DNA of 64,000 nt from Celeribacter halophilus (GCF_900114135.1 NZ_FORY01000008.1:1-64000), one strand, 5' to 3'; positions 16,709 to 24,920 are shown, counted from the stretch's first letter. Program-made: numbers and translations. Notes: generated by a model not told the origin, from the sequence alone.

Positions 16709-17488
16709 ATGTCCGTTCAAGCCTGTGCAGAGATCGTCCAAAAGGGCGACAAAGACCGGTTCCGCGCCACGATGGCCGCGCCTGTGGCCGCGCGTGAGGT
16801 GCTGTTTCCGATCCATGCCTTTTGTCTGGAGGTCGCAAAAGCGCCGTGGGTGACGCAAGAAGCGATGATCGCGGAGATGCGGCTGCAATTCTGGCGGGAT
16901 GTTTTGCAAGAAAAGATCGATGGAAAGCCGCCCCGCGCCCATGAGGTCGCGGCCCCTTTGGCGGCTGTTCTGGATACGACCTCTGCGCAAGCATTGGATG
17001 ACACGGTGACGGCACGGCAATGGGACATCTACCGCGATCCGCATGAGGATGACGCCGCCTTCCGGCGCTATCTGCATAAGAGCTACGCGATCCCGATGCA
17101 TCTGGCCGCGCGTCTTCTTGGCGCACCGGAAAACAGCGCCAAAGCGCTCAATGCCTTGGGCTATGCGGGAGGCTTGGCACGGTATTTGATCGCGATTCCG
17201 GGGCTACAGGCGGCAGGGCGTATTCCCTTGGTGGACGGACGACCCGAGGTGGTCGCACAACTGGCTAAGGAAGCACATGAACAGGGCCGTTGGGGTGCGC
17301 AGCAGTTGGGCAAACTGTCCAAAACCGCGCGCGCGCCGATGATCGACGCGGTGATGCATCTGCCTGTGCTCAAACAGGCGGCAAAGACCCCTGAGGCGGT
17401 TCTTGACGGTGCATTGGGGCAGGGGCCGGCCCGCAAGGCCTTGCGGCTTGCGCTGGTGTCTCAGTCTCCGAGCTGGGCTTTGTTCTGA
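16709..17488 (+). CDS. Squalene/phytoene synthase family protein
   Basis: A 259-residue all-alpha protein. It has the FPIHAFCLEVAKA segment and MRLQFWRDVLQEKIDGKPPRAHEVA, as in the NDUFAF6-like branch of the squalene/phytoene synthase superfamily. The aspartate-rich DxxxD prenyl-diphosphate motifs of true synthases are not clear, so a role other than isoprenoid condensation (for example in respiratory complex assembly, as for NDUFAF6) is possible. It follows cimA by 12 bases in the same direction. Its 3' end overlaps the convergent ribbon-helix-helix gene by 28 bases. Confidence 0.75.
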   Translation: MSVQACAEIVQKGDKDRFRATMAAPVAAREVLFPIHAFCLEVAKAPWVTQEAMIAEMRLQFWRDVLQEKIDGKPPRAHEVAAPLAAVLDTTSAQALDDTVTARQWDIYRDPHEDDAAFRRYLHKSYAIPMHLAARLLGAPENSAKALNALGYAGGLARYLIAIPGLQAAGRIPLVDGRPEVVAQLAKEAHEQGRWGAQQLGKLSKTARAPMIDAVMHLPVLKQAAKTPEAVLDGALGQGPARKALRLALVSQSPSWALF

Positions 17489-17721
17489 GTGTAAGCGAGA
17501 ACGTAGACACGGATTGCAGAGGCCAGCCCGCTTTCCACACCGCGCATTTCGTCAATCTCGGCGGCTAGCACGTTGATCGGAATATTGCGCTCTTTGGCAA
17601 TTTCCCGAAAGGCCCGCCAGAAAGGTTCTTCAAGAGAAACCGAGGTGCGATGCCCGTGCAGCGTCAGTGAGCGTTTGATCGGACGCCCGACCGGCATCAT
17701 GGGCGGTAATGCGGGTGTCAT
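17461..17721 (-). CDS. Ribbon-helix-helix domain protein
   Basis: An 86-residue protein. RPIKRSLTLHGHRTSVSLEEPFWRAFREIAKERN matches the ribbon-helix-helix-like family found widely in alphaproteobacteria as a small conserved protein (beta strand TSVSLEEPFW, then two helices). It overlaps the upstream DUF4169 gene by four bases (ATGA), so ATG 17721 is the natural start and the two are co-translated. No toxin-like partner is present, so it is more likely a DNA-binding housekeeping protein than an antitoxin. Function unknown. Confidence 0.75.
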   Translation of the reverse strand: MTPALPPMMPVGRPIKRSLTLHGHRTSVSLEEPFWRAFREIAKERNIPINVLAAEIDEMRGVESGLASAIRVYVLAYTQNKAQLGD

Positions 17722-17927
17722 GGCGTGTCGTCCCGCTTGTGCGCCTCAAGCGTGGCCTCTGCCTTGGTCTTTTGCGCCTCTTCCAATGCCTTTTGCGCTT
17801 TCGTGCGCCCGAATTTCACTGCATTCTCGTCAGCCTGAACGCGTTTGTCGCTGCGGGCCTTGGCTTTGCGAAACCGGTTGAGGTTGACGATATTCGGGGG
17901 CGTGTCGGAAGGCGGGGTGGAAGACAT
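17718..17927 (-). CDS. DUF4169 family small protein
   Basis: A 69-residue highly charged protein. The hallmark NIVNLNRFRKAKARSDK sits near the N-terminus, followed by a Lys/Glu/Ala-rich predicted helix (KAQKALEEAQKTKAEATLEA). AGGAG lies ahead of ATG 17927. It pairs with the ribbon-helix-helix gene downstream; the same pair occurs together in many alphaproteobacteria as I recall. Function unknown. Confidence 0.75.
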   Translation of the reverse strand: MSSTPPSDTPPNIVNLNRFRKAKARSDKRVQADENAVKFGRTKAQKALEEAQKTKAEATLEAHKRDDTP

Positions 17928-18015
17928 CGGAAAATCTCCTGCGTAAGAGGTCTTATGATACCTCCTGTCTTCCCCGTGATCCAGATTTCTTTTGTCTTTA
18001 CCGGCCTGTTGTGAT

Positions 18016-18035
18016 GTGGGGGCCGAGGCCCCCAC
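18016..18035 (-). terminator. Perfect GC hairpin after the small secreted protein gene
   Basis: GTGGGGGCC-GA-GGCCCCCAC is a perfect 9-bp stem immediately past the stop of the gene ending at 18042. No T tract follows on the minus strand, so it may act as an mRNA-stabilising end or a weak terminator. Confidence 0.5.
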
Positions 18036-18041
18036 TGGTCT

Positions 18042-18365
18042 TCAGTTCTGTGCCGGACGTTCGGGACGGTGTTCTTTCATCACCGCTTTGAACGATTCAG
18101 CCGTGATCTCAGGGTTGTGCTCTTGCAGGCAGCTGATCAACTCGGGGTTCGGTCCGCGTTCCCCATCAGGGCGTTTGCCGGATTCTTTCGCGGCTTTCAT
18201 TTCCTCGCGCGAGGGGGCGTTGTCTTTGAAGCACTGTTTGAGCTGTGCCTCGGAGACGCCGATCTCGCTGGCGATCTCATTCATCGGCAGACGCGGCCCG
18301 TTTTGAGCAAAGGCTGCACCGGTGGTCAGGGCAATGAGCGGAAGGGCGTAAATCAGATGTTTCAT
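18042..18365 (-). CDS. Small secreted protein of unknown function
   Basis: A 107-residue protein with signal peptide MKHLIYALPLIALTTGAAFA. The mature part is hydrophilic, with two cysteines (LKQCFKD and LISCLQEHNPE) that could form a disulfide and a C-terminus rich in charged residues (MKEHRPERPAQN). ATG 18365 is preceded by GAGGA, which lies partly within the 3' arm of an inverted repeat (18372-18395). I do not recognise a family. Confidence 0.65.
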   Translation of the reverse strand: MKHLIYALPLIALTTGAAFAQNGPRLPMNEIASEIGVSEAQLKQCFKDNAPSREEMKAAKESGKRPDGERGPNPELISCLQEHNPEITAESFKAVMKEHRPERPAQN

Positions 18366-18371
18366 TCTATC

Positions 18372-18395
18372 CTCACAATATGTCGTCGTTGTGAG
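18372..18395 (-). promoter_or_regulatory. Hairpin overlapping the ribosome-binding site of the small secreted protein gene
   Basis: On the minus strand CTCACAA-N10-TTGTGAG forms a perfect 7-bp stem whose 3' arm runs into the GAGGA Shine-Dalgarno of the gene starting at 18365. It could be an RNA element that limits ribosome access or a DNA operator dyad. The sequence alone cannot separate these. Confidence 0.4.
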
Positions 18396-18429
18396 AGTGA
18401 TACGCGGCAAGGCCGGGCTTCTGTCGCGT

Positions 18430-18459
18430 AAAAGAAAAGGCGACCCGAAAGCCGCCTTC
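18430..18459 (-). terminator. Terminator of fumC
   Basis: On the minus strand AAGGCGGC-TTTCG-GGTCGCCTT, with one bulge, is followed by TTCTTTTAC, about 60 bases past the fumC stop. Confidence 0.65.
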
Positions 18460-18517
18460 ACGTTTTTGTTAGCCTGCGATGCGCCGCGCTACGCGTTGCG
18501 ACAGCGCGGGGACGGGT

Positions 18518-19909
18518 TTAGTCCTTCGGGCCGATCATCTGTTCGGGGCGCACAACCTCGTCAAAGGTCTTCTCGTCGACAAAGCCCAGAGCGATGGCTT
18601 CTTCCTTCAACGTGGTGCCATTCTTATGCGCGGTTTTCGCAACTTTCGTGGCATTGTCATAGCCGATGGTCGGGGCCAGAGCCGTCACTAGCATCAGGGA
18701 GTCGTGCAGGAGTTTCTCGATACGCGGCTCGTTGGCTTCGATACCGGACACCATGTTGTCGGTGAAGGCCGATGCGCTGTCGCCCAAAAGCTGCATGGAT
18801 TGCAACACATTGTAAGACATCATCGGGTTGTAGACGTTCAGCTCGAAATGACCTTGCGAACCGGCAAAACCCACAGCAGCGTCATTGCCCATGACATGTG
18901 CGCAGACCATTGTCAGAGCTTCGGCCTGTGTCGGGTTGACCTTACCCGGCATGATGGAGGACCCCGGCTCATTTTCCGGCAGGATCAATTCACCCAGACC
19001 ACAGCGCGGACCGGAGCCCAGCAGGCGGATGTCATTGGCGATTTTGAACAGCGAAGCGGCAACGGTTTTCAGCGCGCCGGAGAACATCACCATCGCGTCG
19101 TGACCGGCAAGCGCTTCGAACTTGTTCGGGGCGGTGACGAAGGGCAGGCCGGTGATCTCGGCCATATTCTTGGCCACGGCTTCCGCCCAACCTTTTTTCG
19201 TGTTGAGGCCGGTGCCGACCGCGGTGCCACCTTGCGCCAGTTCATAGATCGCGGGCAGGCATTGTTCGACGCGTTTGATACCCATGCGGACCTGATGCGC
19301 GTAGCCGGAGAATTCCTGACCAAGCGTCAGCGGCGTGGCGTCTTGCGTATGGGTGCGACCGATCTTGATGATGTCCTTGAATTTCTCGGACTTCTCTTCG
19401 AGCGCAGCAGCCAGTTTGTTCAGCCCTGGCAGCAACACGTCACGGGCCTGCATAGCGATGGCGACATGCATGGCGGTCGGGAAGGTGTCGTTGGAGGACT
19501 GACCCATGTTGCAATGGTCGTTCGGGTGGACCGGATCTTTCGACCCCATCGTGCCGCCCAGAATTTCAATCGCGCGGTTGGAGATCACCTCGTTGGCGTT
19601 CATGTTGGACTGGGTGCCCGAACCTGTCTGCCAGACCACGAGCGGGAAGTTGTCGTCGAACTTGCCGTCGATCACTTCGGTGGCGGCTTGCACGATGGCG
19701 TCGCCAAGCTCCTTGGCCAGTTTGCCCTGCGTCATGTTTTCCAGAGCACAGGCTTTTTTCACCACACCCAAGGCGCGGATGATCGGCACAGGCTGGCGTT
19801 CCCACCCGATCGGGAAGTTCATGATCGAGCGCTGCGTCTGCGCGCCCCAATATTTATCGGAGGGAACTTCAAGCGGGCCAAAGCTGTCGGTTTCTGTACG
19901 GGTGGTCAT
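18518..19909 (-). CDS. fumC: Class II fumarate hydratase
   Basis: A 463-residue iron-independent fumarase of the TCA cycle. The start [20 protein letters not shown] matches family N-termini, so ATG 19909 is preferred to a longer frame. Visible motifs are [61 protein letters not shown] and the fumarate lyase signature [17 protein letters not shown]. Full length. Transcribed alone, with a terminator downstream and a 14-bp dyad in its upstream region. Confidence 0.98.
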   Translation of the reverse strand: MTTRTETDSFGPLEVPSDKYWGAQTQRSIMNFPIGWERQPVPIIRALGVVKKACALENMTQGKLAKELGDAIVQAATEVIDGKFDDNFPLVVWQTGSGTQSNMNANEVISNRAIEILGGTMGSKDPVHPNDHCNMGQSSNDTFPTAMHVAIAMQARDVLLPGLNKLAAALEEKSEKFKDIIKIGRTHTQDATPLTLGQEFSGYAHQVRMGIKRVEQCLPAIYELAQGGTAVGTGLNTKKGWAEAVAKNMAEITGLPFVTAPNKFEALAGHDAMVMFSGALKTVAASLFKIANDIRLLGSGPRCGLGELILPENEPGSSIMPGKVNPTQAEALTMVCAHVMGNDAAVGFAGSQGHFELNVYNPMMSYNVLQSMQLLGDSASAFTDNMVSGIEANEPRIEKLLHDSLMLVTALAPTIGYDNATKVAKTAHKNGTTLKEEAIALGFVDEKTFDEVVRPEQMIGPKD

Positions 19910-19984
19910 CGGGGCACTCTCCCATGCTATGCCAAAGATTGCCTTGCCTATAAGGCTTTGAGGAAAGGCTTGCAATGTATACGC

Positions 19985-19998
19985 AGGCATACATGCCT
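19985..19998. promoter_or_regulatory. Palindrome upstream of fumC
   Basis: AGGCAT-AC-ATGCCT is a perfect 6-2-6 dyad, 76 bp upstream of the fumC start and just inside the gap to the methyltransferase gene. It is a candidate operator. No regulator is identified. Confidence 0.35.
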
Positions 19999-20028
19999 CT
20001 GATAGCGCTAAAAGACGGGCCCTTGGCG

Positions 20029-20586
20029 TCAACTGGCGCGGCGGCGATATTCAAACACTCGCGCAGGCGGTAAATTCGCCCAGACCGTGCCGCGTTTTTC
20101 GGCGCTCAACCCCAGCTCACCTTGCATTTCGGGCGACACGGGGGAGCTGTTCGCATAGGTGATCTGTGTGAAAAACGCACCTTCTGCCATGACTTCGAAG
20201 GCGCGCCCGACCACGGCGCGTTGCAGTGCGGGTTTGGCCAGAACCGGCACGCCGGAAATCACTGCGCCGATTTGTTCCAACCCGATGTCGCGGATGTCTT
20301 CGGCAGGGCGGTTGACCACGCGCACACCGGGAAATTTTTCACACAGTTCGACACAGAAACGCGGGTTCAGTTCCAAAAGCGTCAGCCGCTCCGGATCAAC
20401 ACCGCGGGCGAGGATTTCACGGGTGAAGGCCCCAGTGCCCGCGCCGATCTCGACAATCGGGCCGCAGACATGTTCGACACCTTCGGTCATGAGGCGGGCC
20501 ACGGCGGTGGAGGAGGGCGCAATGGCGCGCACCTCGTCAGGGTTGCGGATCATTTCGGCTAGGAAAACGGCAAAATCACGCGGCAT
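20029..20586 (-). CDS. Class I SAM-dependent methyltransferase, PmtA/KsgA-like
   Basis: A 185-residue methyltransferase. Motif I is [16 protein letters not shown], with an acidic LLELNPRF end of beta2. The NRPAEDIRD and [10 protein letters not shown] segments and [16 protein letters not shown] resemble the phospholipid N-methyltransferase PmtA and the KsgA fold. PmtA would make phosphatidylcholine from phosphatidylethanolamine, a common lipid in this order. The C-terminal part is compatible, but I cannot exclude another substrate. ATG 20586 fits the family start [13 protein letters not shown]. Confidence 0.7.
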   Translation of the reverse strand: MPRDFAVFLAEMIRNPDEVRAIAPSSTAVARLMTEGVEHVCGPIVEIGAGTGAFTREILARGVDPERLTLLELNPRFCVELCEKFPGVRVVNRPAEDIRDIGLEQIGAVISGVPVLAKPALQRAVVGRAFEVMAEGAFFTQITYANSSPVSPEMQGELGLSAEKRGTVWANLPPARVFEYRRRAS

Positions 20587-20750
20587 GTCTGGCTCCTGTG
20601 TGGTCCGAAAGCCTGCCGCACCGCCTGCGGCACGTCTGGCTGGCGCGTTCACGCGAACGCTTGATCCGGACAGTTTGATGCCCACGCGTTCAAATCAAGC
20701 AGAGATGCCGCTCTGTTACGCAAAATTCATGCGGCTGTTTCCAAACATAT

Positions 20751-20772
20751 AAAAAGGGGCCGCGTGGCCCCT
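20751..20772 (-). terminator. Terminator of sspB
   Basis: On the minus strand AGGGGCC-ACGC-GGCCCCT is followed by TTTT, 30 bases after the sspB stop. Confidence 0.85.
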
Positions 20773-20802
20773 CGTTTTGTCGTTTGCGTGGATGAGATGG
20801 AC

Positions 20803-21294
20803 TTACTTGCGGAATTTGTCCAGCGATACGATCTCCGCCTCTTTCGGCCCGTCGTCTTTTCCCGCTTCCTCTTTGGGCTCCAGACTTGTGACCTCGGCAT
20901 CATGAGGGATGTCGTCCTCCTCCATTTCCTCAACGTCATATTCCTGTGTCTCAAAGCGCAGCCCAAATTCCACGGAAGGGTCCACAAAGGTACGGATCGC
21001 GTCATAGGGAATGTAGAGCGGTTCGGGATTGTCGCCGAAATTCAGCGTGATGGCAAATCCGTCGTCGGTGACATCAAGATTGTCGAACCAGTGCTGGATG
21101 ACGATGGTCATCTCTTCGGGGTAGCGGTCAGAGAGCCAGTCGGCCAGTTCGACATCCGGATGCATCGTGTCGAAAGTGATAAAGAAATGATGTTCCCCCG
21201 GCAGACCGTCTTTTGCCACGCTGTCGAGCACCTTGCGGATCAATCCGCGCATAGCGTCATGCATGAGGTTTCCGTAATCGATGGTTTGCGCCAT
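20803..21294 (-). CDS. sspB: SspB family ClpXP adaptor
   Basis: A 163-residue homologue of the alphaproteobacterial SspB adaptor that tethers ssrA-tagged proteins to ClpXP. The N-terminal substrate-binding domain covers about residues 1-115 (IDYGNLMHDAMRGLIRKVL, HHFFITFDTMHPDVELADWL, MTIVIQHWFDNLDV). An acidic, disordered linker follows, then the C-terminal ClpX-binding tail EIVSLDKFRK. It lies directly downstream of ssrA on the same strand, placing the tagging RNA and the adaptor that reads the tag side by side. Confidence 0.9.
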   Translation of the reverse strand: MAQTIDYGNLMHDAMRGLIRKVLDSVAKDGLPGEHHFFITFDTMHPDVELADWLSDRYPEEMTIVIQHWFDNLDVTDDGFAITLNFGDNPEPLYIPYDAIRTFVDPSVEFGLRFETQEYDVEEMEEDDIPHDAEVTSLEPKEEAGKDDGPKEAEIVSLDKFRK

Positions 21295-21429
21295 CTGTTC
21301 GTCCTTTCCTTATCCCTTGTCCTCACCATAAGGGATTCTGCCGGAGAGGGAAGAGGTGAAGCGCCAAAGAGAACCATCGCAATGTTGCGACAGGAGGACT
21401 CGCGTTCCGAACGGGCAGGTTGGGGGAGT

Positions 21430-21785
21430 AGGTGCAGGTTTCTGTTGCCAGGTACCTGCGAACCCCGCCTGATGCTGCTAGGCGTCAGGGCTTAGATTTC
21501 GATATTTCGCACAGCTTACGCTGCGAGAGCCATCGGAGCTTTGTTGTCGTTTGCAACTAGCTTGAATGAACCGATAACGGTGGTATCTCACCGAGACAAA
21601 GCAAACCCCTTTAGACGTCCGTCGATCCTATTTCGTCCCCATGATCCAATCTCTTGCCAGCCCCAAACGATGGCTGAAGAGAGGTATTTGGTGGAGACGC
21701 CGGGTACCGCCCCCGGGTCCGATCCGCTTATTACGAGCGCGTTTATGTCCATAGTTCCCGAGGGAACAGGGTATATCTAGGTCAG
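21430..21785 (-). ncRNA. ssrA: Two-piece (permuted) tmRNA
   Basis: On the minus strand the acceptor piece comes first. It ends CCCGGCGTCTCCACCA with its CCA at 21689 and carries the T-arm GGGGGCGGTACCC. About 48 intervening bases follow (21641-21688), then the coding piece starting GGGGACG at 21640, which pairs with CGTCTCC of the acceptor piece. The resume codon is GCA 21554 and the tag reads ANDNKAPMALAA, ending at TAA 21518-21516. A pseudoknot-like GCAGGT/ACCTGC follows. This is the alphaproteobacterial permuted form. The outer ends (about 21785 and 21430) are approximate. Open frames on the opposite strand here are spurious. Confidence 0.93.
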
Positions 21786-21825
21786 CAGGGCGCGGGTTTC
21801 AAGGGGGCAAGCTGTAAAGTCACGA

Positions 21826-21859
21826 AAAACGCCGCCTATGTAAAGGCAGGCGGCGTTTT
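21826..21859 (-). terminator. Terminator after the polyamine-type binding protein gene
   Basis: AAAACGCCGCCT and AGGCGGCGTTTT form a perfect 12-bp stem with a 10-nt loop, 26 bases after the stop of the minus-strand gene. Flanking A/T tracts allow function in both directions. It insulates ssrA. Confidence 0.85.
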
Positions 21860-21884
21860 CATTTTTTTACATTAATCTAGCGGC

Positions 21885-22925
21885 TTAGAAGCCGGCCTTG
21901 ATCTTCTCGAACTCTTCGGACTGCTTTTCACGCAGCTCCACCGACATTGGCAATTGAGCCAGAATGGGAGCATCAATGGGTTCAAGACCGCCGGCCTCAA
22001 GCGCCTCCAGCCCCAGAGAGGACAGGCCTTCGCTGTTGGAAATACCGTAGCCAGCGTCCATCAGGACTTCGGCGTTGGAGACATCAAGGAAGCCATTGAG
22101 ATAGTCATAGGCCTTGTCTTCGGAGCCGGGGCCGTCTTTGAGATTCACATAACCGCAGAGCCAGAGAGAGGAACCTTCTTCCGCTTCCCGCTGGAAGCCC
22201 ACGGGGAAACCTTCGTCCACCAACGTCGGGTAGGTCTCGTTCCATGCCCAGGAGATCAGCACTTCGCCGGTTGCCATCAACTGCGACAACTCTGCCGGAT
22301 CGGTCCAGTAGGTGCGCAGGTTCGGATGCACTTCGCGCAGCCAGTTGGAAGCCGCTTCGAACTGTTCATCCGTCGCCGTGGTCCAGTCGGTCGTGCCAGT
22401 GGCCAGATAGGCCAGCGCATAGGCATCGTCCACATTGTCCGGCAACGTCATACGGCCCGCATATTTCGGGTCTTTGAAAACCTGAAGAGAGGCCACATCT
22501 TCGGCAGGCACTTCTTCAGTATTATAGGCTATAGCCGTGGAGCCGAAATCGGTCGGAATGAAGTATGCGCTGTCTGCGGCCACATCACTGCCCAGAAGGT
22601 TGCTGTCGAGCTTCGCGTAATCGGTGATTTTCGACGTATCCCACGGCTCGATAATACCGCTTTCTTCCCATTTCTTCACGGAACCGGCACAGACGTGGCT
22701 GACATCGGCCTTGAAGCCGGACACGAGCTTTTGCAACGCTTCGTCTTCCTCGCCGAAAAAGGCGAAAGACGGGGTGTCCCCGTGCTTTTCGATATATTTG
22801 GCGTGGAAAGCCGGATCTTCAAACCCCGAGTAATCAAACACCAGAAGGTCTTGATCCTCGGCAAAGGCCGCGCCGGACAGAACCGTGAGCGCAACGCCGC
22901 CCAGAAGGGTTTTCACAGTATTCAT
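21885..22925 (-). CDS. Extracellular solute-binding protein, spermidine/putrescine (PotD) type
   Basis: A 346-residue periplasmic binding protein. The signal peptide MNTVKTLLGGVALTVLSGAAFA fits ATG 22925, which has AGGGAG 9 bases upstream; ATG 22934 would be too close to that site. The mature domain carries PotD-like landmarks: LLVFDYSGFEDPAFHAKYIEK, VSHVCAGSVKKWEESGIIEPWD, YFIPTDFGSTAIAYNTEEV and ISWAWNETYPTLVDEGFPVGF. It would bind a polyamine or related amine for an ABC importer, but no permease or ATPase genes accompany it. A 14-bp palindrome and a GntR gene lie upstream. Confidence 0.85.
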   Translation of the reverse strand: MNTVKTLLGGVALTVLSGAAFAEDQDLLVFDYSGFEDPAFHAKYIEKHGDTPSFAFFGEEDEALQKLVSGFKADVSHVCAGSVKKWEESGIIEPWDTSKITDYAKLDSNLLGSDVAADSAYFIPTDFGSTAIAYNTEEVPAEDVASLQVFKDPKYAGRMTLPDNVDDAYALAYLATGTTDWTTATDEQFEAASNWLREVHPNLRTYWTDPAELSQLMATGEVLISWAWNETYPTLVDEGFPVGFQREAEEGSSLWLCGYVNLKDGPGSEDKAYDYLNGFLDVSNAEVLMDAGYGISNSEGLSSLGLEALEAGGLEPIDAPILAQLPMSVELREKQSEEFEKIKAGF

Positions 22926-23036
22926 AAAGGTCATCTCCCTGAAAATGGACCAGTTTCAGATACTGACGCTATCAGGGGATTTGTTCTTTGCAAGCCGGAT
23001 CATTGCCTGATCACAGTTGTAAATGGTGTAGGGTGT

Positions 23037-23050
23037 AATTTGATCAAATT
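23037..23050. promoter_or_regulatory. Palindrome AATTTGATCAAATT
   Basis: A perfect 14-bp palindrome lies between the gntR 3' end and the binding-protein gene, about 110 bp upstream of the latter. A near-match to the gntR/acuI operator (TGTCAGACT, 23063-23071, 8 of 9) sits next to it. Together they may form a control region for the binding-protein gene. Confidence 0.4.
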
Positions 23051-23072
23051 ATATGCAGGGCGTGTCAGACTG

Positions 23073-23798
23073 TTAGCTTAATGCCGTGCGCAGGGTCTGG
23101 TCCCGCAAATAGTCCATCAGAATCTCAAGACGCGACCCCACACGCGCCTCAAGCGCATCCACCATCGCCTCATGCAAGGAGATGACCGCATCGCGATCCC
23201 TTTGGCGATAGGTGAGCATGTTCATCAAGGGCTCGATCCCTTCGACCGCCGCCGCCAGTTGCCACGACAGAACCGGATTGCCTGTGGCATCCACTAACGC
23301 GCGGTGAAAGGCCACATCCGAGGCGCAGAAATCCTCGTCGGAGAGTTCCGGATCTTTCTGTCTGTCGATTTCATGCCGCATGGCGTCAAGGTGATGCTCT
23401 TGCCGGTTCTTCGCCGCCAGCCGCGCACAGCCGCGCTCAAGTGCGAACCGCGCCTGACAGGCTGTGGCAATATCCACCTCGTTCAATGTAATGAGCAGTT
23501 TTGCGGTCGAAGCCATTTGCGCATAGGCATCTTCAAATGTCTGACGATTGACAAAGGCGCCACCTGTGGCGCCGCGTTTCGTGCGGATCAGGCTTTGCGC
23601 TGCCAGCCGTTTCAACGCCTCGCGCACTGTGGCTCGGGAGACGCCATGGGCTTCGGAAAGCTCCGACTCAGAGGGCAGGCGATCATCGGCCACAAGGCTG
23701 CCATTGAGGATATCCTGACGGATGCGCTCTGCAATATCGGCAGATAAATCTGTGTGTTTTTCAGGACTTGATGAATTGTCAGACATTTTACTTGCCAT
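23073..23798 (-). CDS. GntR family regulator, FadR subfamily
   Basis: A protein of about 240 residues: an N-terminal winged HTH (LSADIAERIRQDILNG, LPSESELSEAHGVSRATVREALKRLAAQSLI) and an all-helical FCD effector domain with likely metal-binding His residues (DVAFHRALVDATGN and SLHEAMVDALEAR). It starts at ATG 23798 or 23786; neither has a strong Shine-Dalgarno, and a TGTCAGACA operator lies inside the first codons. It is divergent from acuI, sharing paired TGTCNGACA sites, so it very likely controls acuI and itself. Effector unknown, perhaps a short acyl-CoA or its precursor. Confidence 0.88.
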   Translation of the reverse strand: MASKMSDNSSSPEKHTDLSADIAERIRQDILNGSLVADDRLPSESELSEAHGVSRATVREALKRLAAQSLIRTKRGATGGAFVNRQTFEDAYAQMASTAKLLITLNEVDIATACQARFALERGCARLAAKNRQEHHLDAMRHEIDRQKDPELSDEDFCASDVAFHRALVDATGNPVLSWQLAAAVEGIEPLMNMLTYRQRDRDAVISLHEAMVDALEARVGSRLEILMDYLRDQTLRTALS

Positions 23799-23817
23799 TC
23801 GCGTTAATTGTCTGACA
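23777..23817. promoter_or_regulatory. Paired TGTCNGACA operators of the GntR regulator
   Basis: TGTCAGACA (23777-23785) and TGTCTGACA (23809-23817) are perfect 4-1-4 palindromes. Each is embedded in AATTGTCNGACATTT, and the centres are 32 bp apart, three turns of the helix. FadR-subfamily GntR proteins bind short dyads of this kind. The first overlaps the gntR start codons and the second sits 48 bp upstream of acuI, so one regulator dimer pair can control both. Confidence 0.75.
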
Positions 23818-23864
23818 TTTATGAGGGCAAGAGAATTGAAACGCAAGTTGGAAAGGAGGCCCGC

Positions 23865-24854
23865 ATGCGCGCCCTCATTATGGAACAGAACTCTGACGGC
23901 CTTGCCGAACCCCATATCAAGGAGATTTCCGAAGACGCGTTGCCGGAGGGCGATGTCCTGGTGCGGGTGGAGTATTCCACGCTGAACTACAAAGACGGGC
24001 TGTGCCTGTCTCCAAAAGGGGGCGGATTGGTGCGTAACTACCCGCATGTGCCCGGGATCGATTTCGCAGGCACTGTCGAGACCTCGGAATGCCCGGACTT
24101 CAAGCCCGGCGACAAGGTGGTTCTGACCGGCTGGCGCGTAGGCGAAGTTCATTGGGGCGGCTATGCTGAAAAGGCACGGGTGAAATCCGACTGGCTCGTG
24201 CCGCTGCCCGACGGGGTGACAACACGACAGGCCATGGCCGTTGGCACCGCAGGCTTCACCGCCATGCTGGCCGTTATGGCGTTGGAAGAGCACGGGCTGA
24301 AACCGGATCAGGGGCCGGTTCTGGTCACAGGCGCAACTGGCGGCGTCGGCTCCGTGGCCACAGCCATACTCGCACATCTGGGCTATGAGGTCGCTGCTGT
24401 GACTGGACGTCCCGAGGGGGCCGACTATCTCAAATCCATGGGGGCGACACAGATTGTCCCGCGCGAGGACATCAATGAAACGATAAAGCGCCCGCTCGAA
24501 TCCGAAACATGGGCCGGATGTATCGACGCGGTCGGGGGCGAGATGCTGGCCCGTGTTCTGGGGCAGATGAAATATAACGCCTCTGTGGCCGCAATCGGCC
24601 TTGCGGGCGGCGCTGCCGTGCCCGCGACGATCATTCCGTTTATCCTGCGGGGCGTGAACCTCTTGGGTATCGATTCCGTGACCCAGCCGAAAGAGAGACG
24701 TATCCGCTGCTGGAACCGGATTGCGACCGATCTGCCAATGGACAAGCTCGAAGCGATGATCCAGCCCGCCACGCTTGAAGACCTGCCCGAACTTGGCGCA
24801 TCGATTCTCAAAGGTGGGGTGAAGGGCAGGGTGCTGGTCGACCTCTCCGCATAA
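23865..24854 (+). CDS. acuI: Acrylyl-CoA reductase (AcuI/YhdH family)
   Basis: A 329-residue MDR-type, zinc-free NADPH oxidoreductase. The start MRALIMEQNSDG follows AAGGAGG with 5-base spacing. The catalytic fold shows YSTLNYKDGLCLS, HVPGIDFAGTVE and WGGYAEKARVKSDWLVPLP. The Rossmann motif is VLVTGATGGVGSVATAILAHLGY, and NLLGIDSVTQPKERR is a family signature. It reduces acryloyl-CoA to propionyl-CoA, detoxifying acrylate from DMSP or other 3-carbon metabolism. In roseobacters it often sits with dmdA or dddL; here it stands alone with a GntR regulator. Confidence 0.9.
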   Translation: MRALIMEQNSDGLAEPHIKEISEDALPEGDVLVRVEYSTLNYKDGLCLSPKGGGLVRNYPHVPGIDFAGTVETSECPDFKPGDKVVLTGWRVGEVHWGGYAEKARVKSDWLVPLPDGVTTRQAMAVGTAGFTAMLAVMALEEHGLKPDQGPVLVTGATGGVGSVATAILAHLGYEVAAVTGRPEGADYLKSMGATQIVPREDINETIKRPLESETWAGCIDAVGGEMLARVLGQMKYNASVAAIGLAGGAAVPATIIPFILRGVNLLGIDSVTQPKERRIRCWNRIATDLPMDKLEAMIQPATLEDLPELGASILKGGVKGRVLVDLSA

Positions 24855-24872
24855 ACGCAGCCCCGCGTCCTG

Positions 24873-24903
24873 AAAAACGCGCTCTTCTCAAGGGCGCGTT
24901 TTG
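24873..24903 (+). terminator. Terminator of acuI
   Basis: AAAACGCGC and GCGCGTTTT form a perfect 9-bp stem with an 11-nt loop, 20 bases after the acuI stop, with a T tract. Confidence 0.8.
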
Positions 24904-24920
24904 CGATTAACCAGCACCTT

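Noticed and set aside
15002-17101. 699-codon open frame antisense to cimA
   Set aside because: No family resemblance and low-complexity composition; cimA on the plus strand has all catalytic signatures.
17461-17927. Ribbon-helix-helix plus DUF4169 as a toxin-antitoxin pair
   Set aside because: Both are conserved housekeeping-type families and DUF4169 shows no toxin fold or nuclease motif.
21541-21780. 79-codon frame on the plus strand
   Set aside because: It lies wholly across the tmRNA gene and has no ribosome-binding site.
23073-24377. 434-codon version of the GntR protein
   Set aside because: The extra 193 N-terminal codons are antisense to acuI; the real protein starts at 23798 or 23786.
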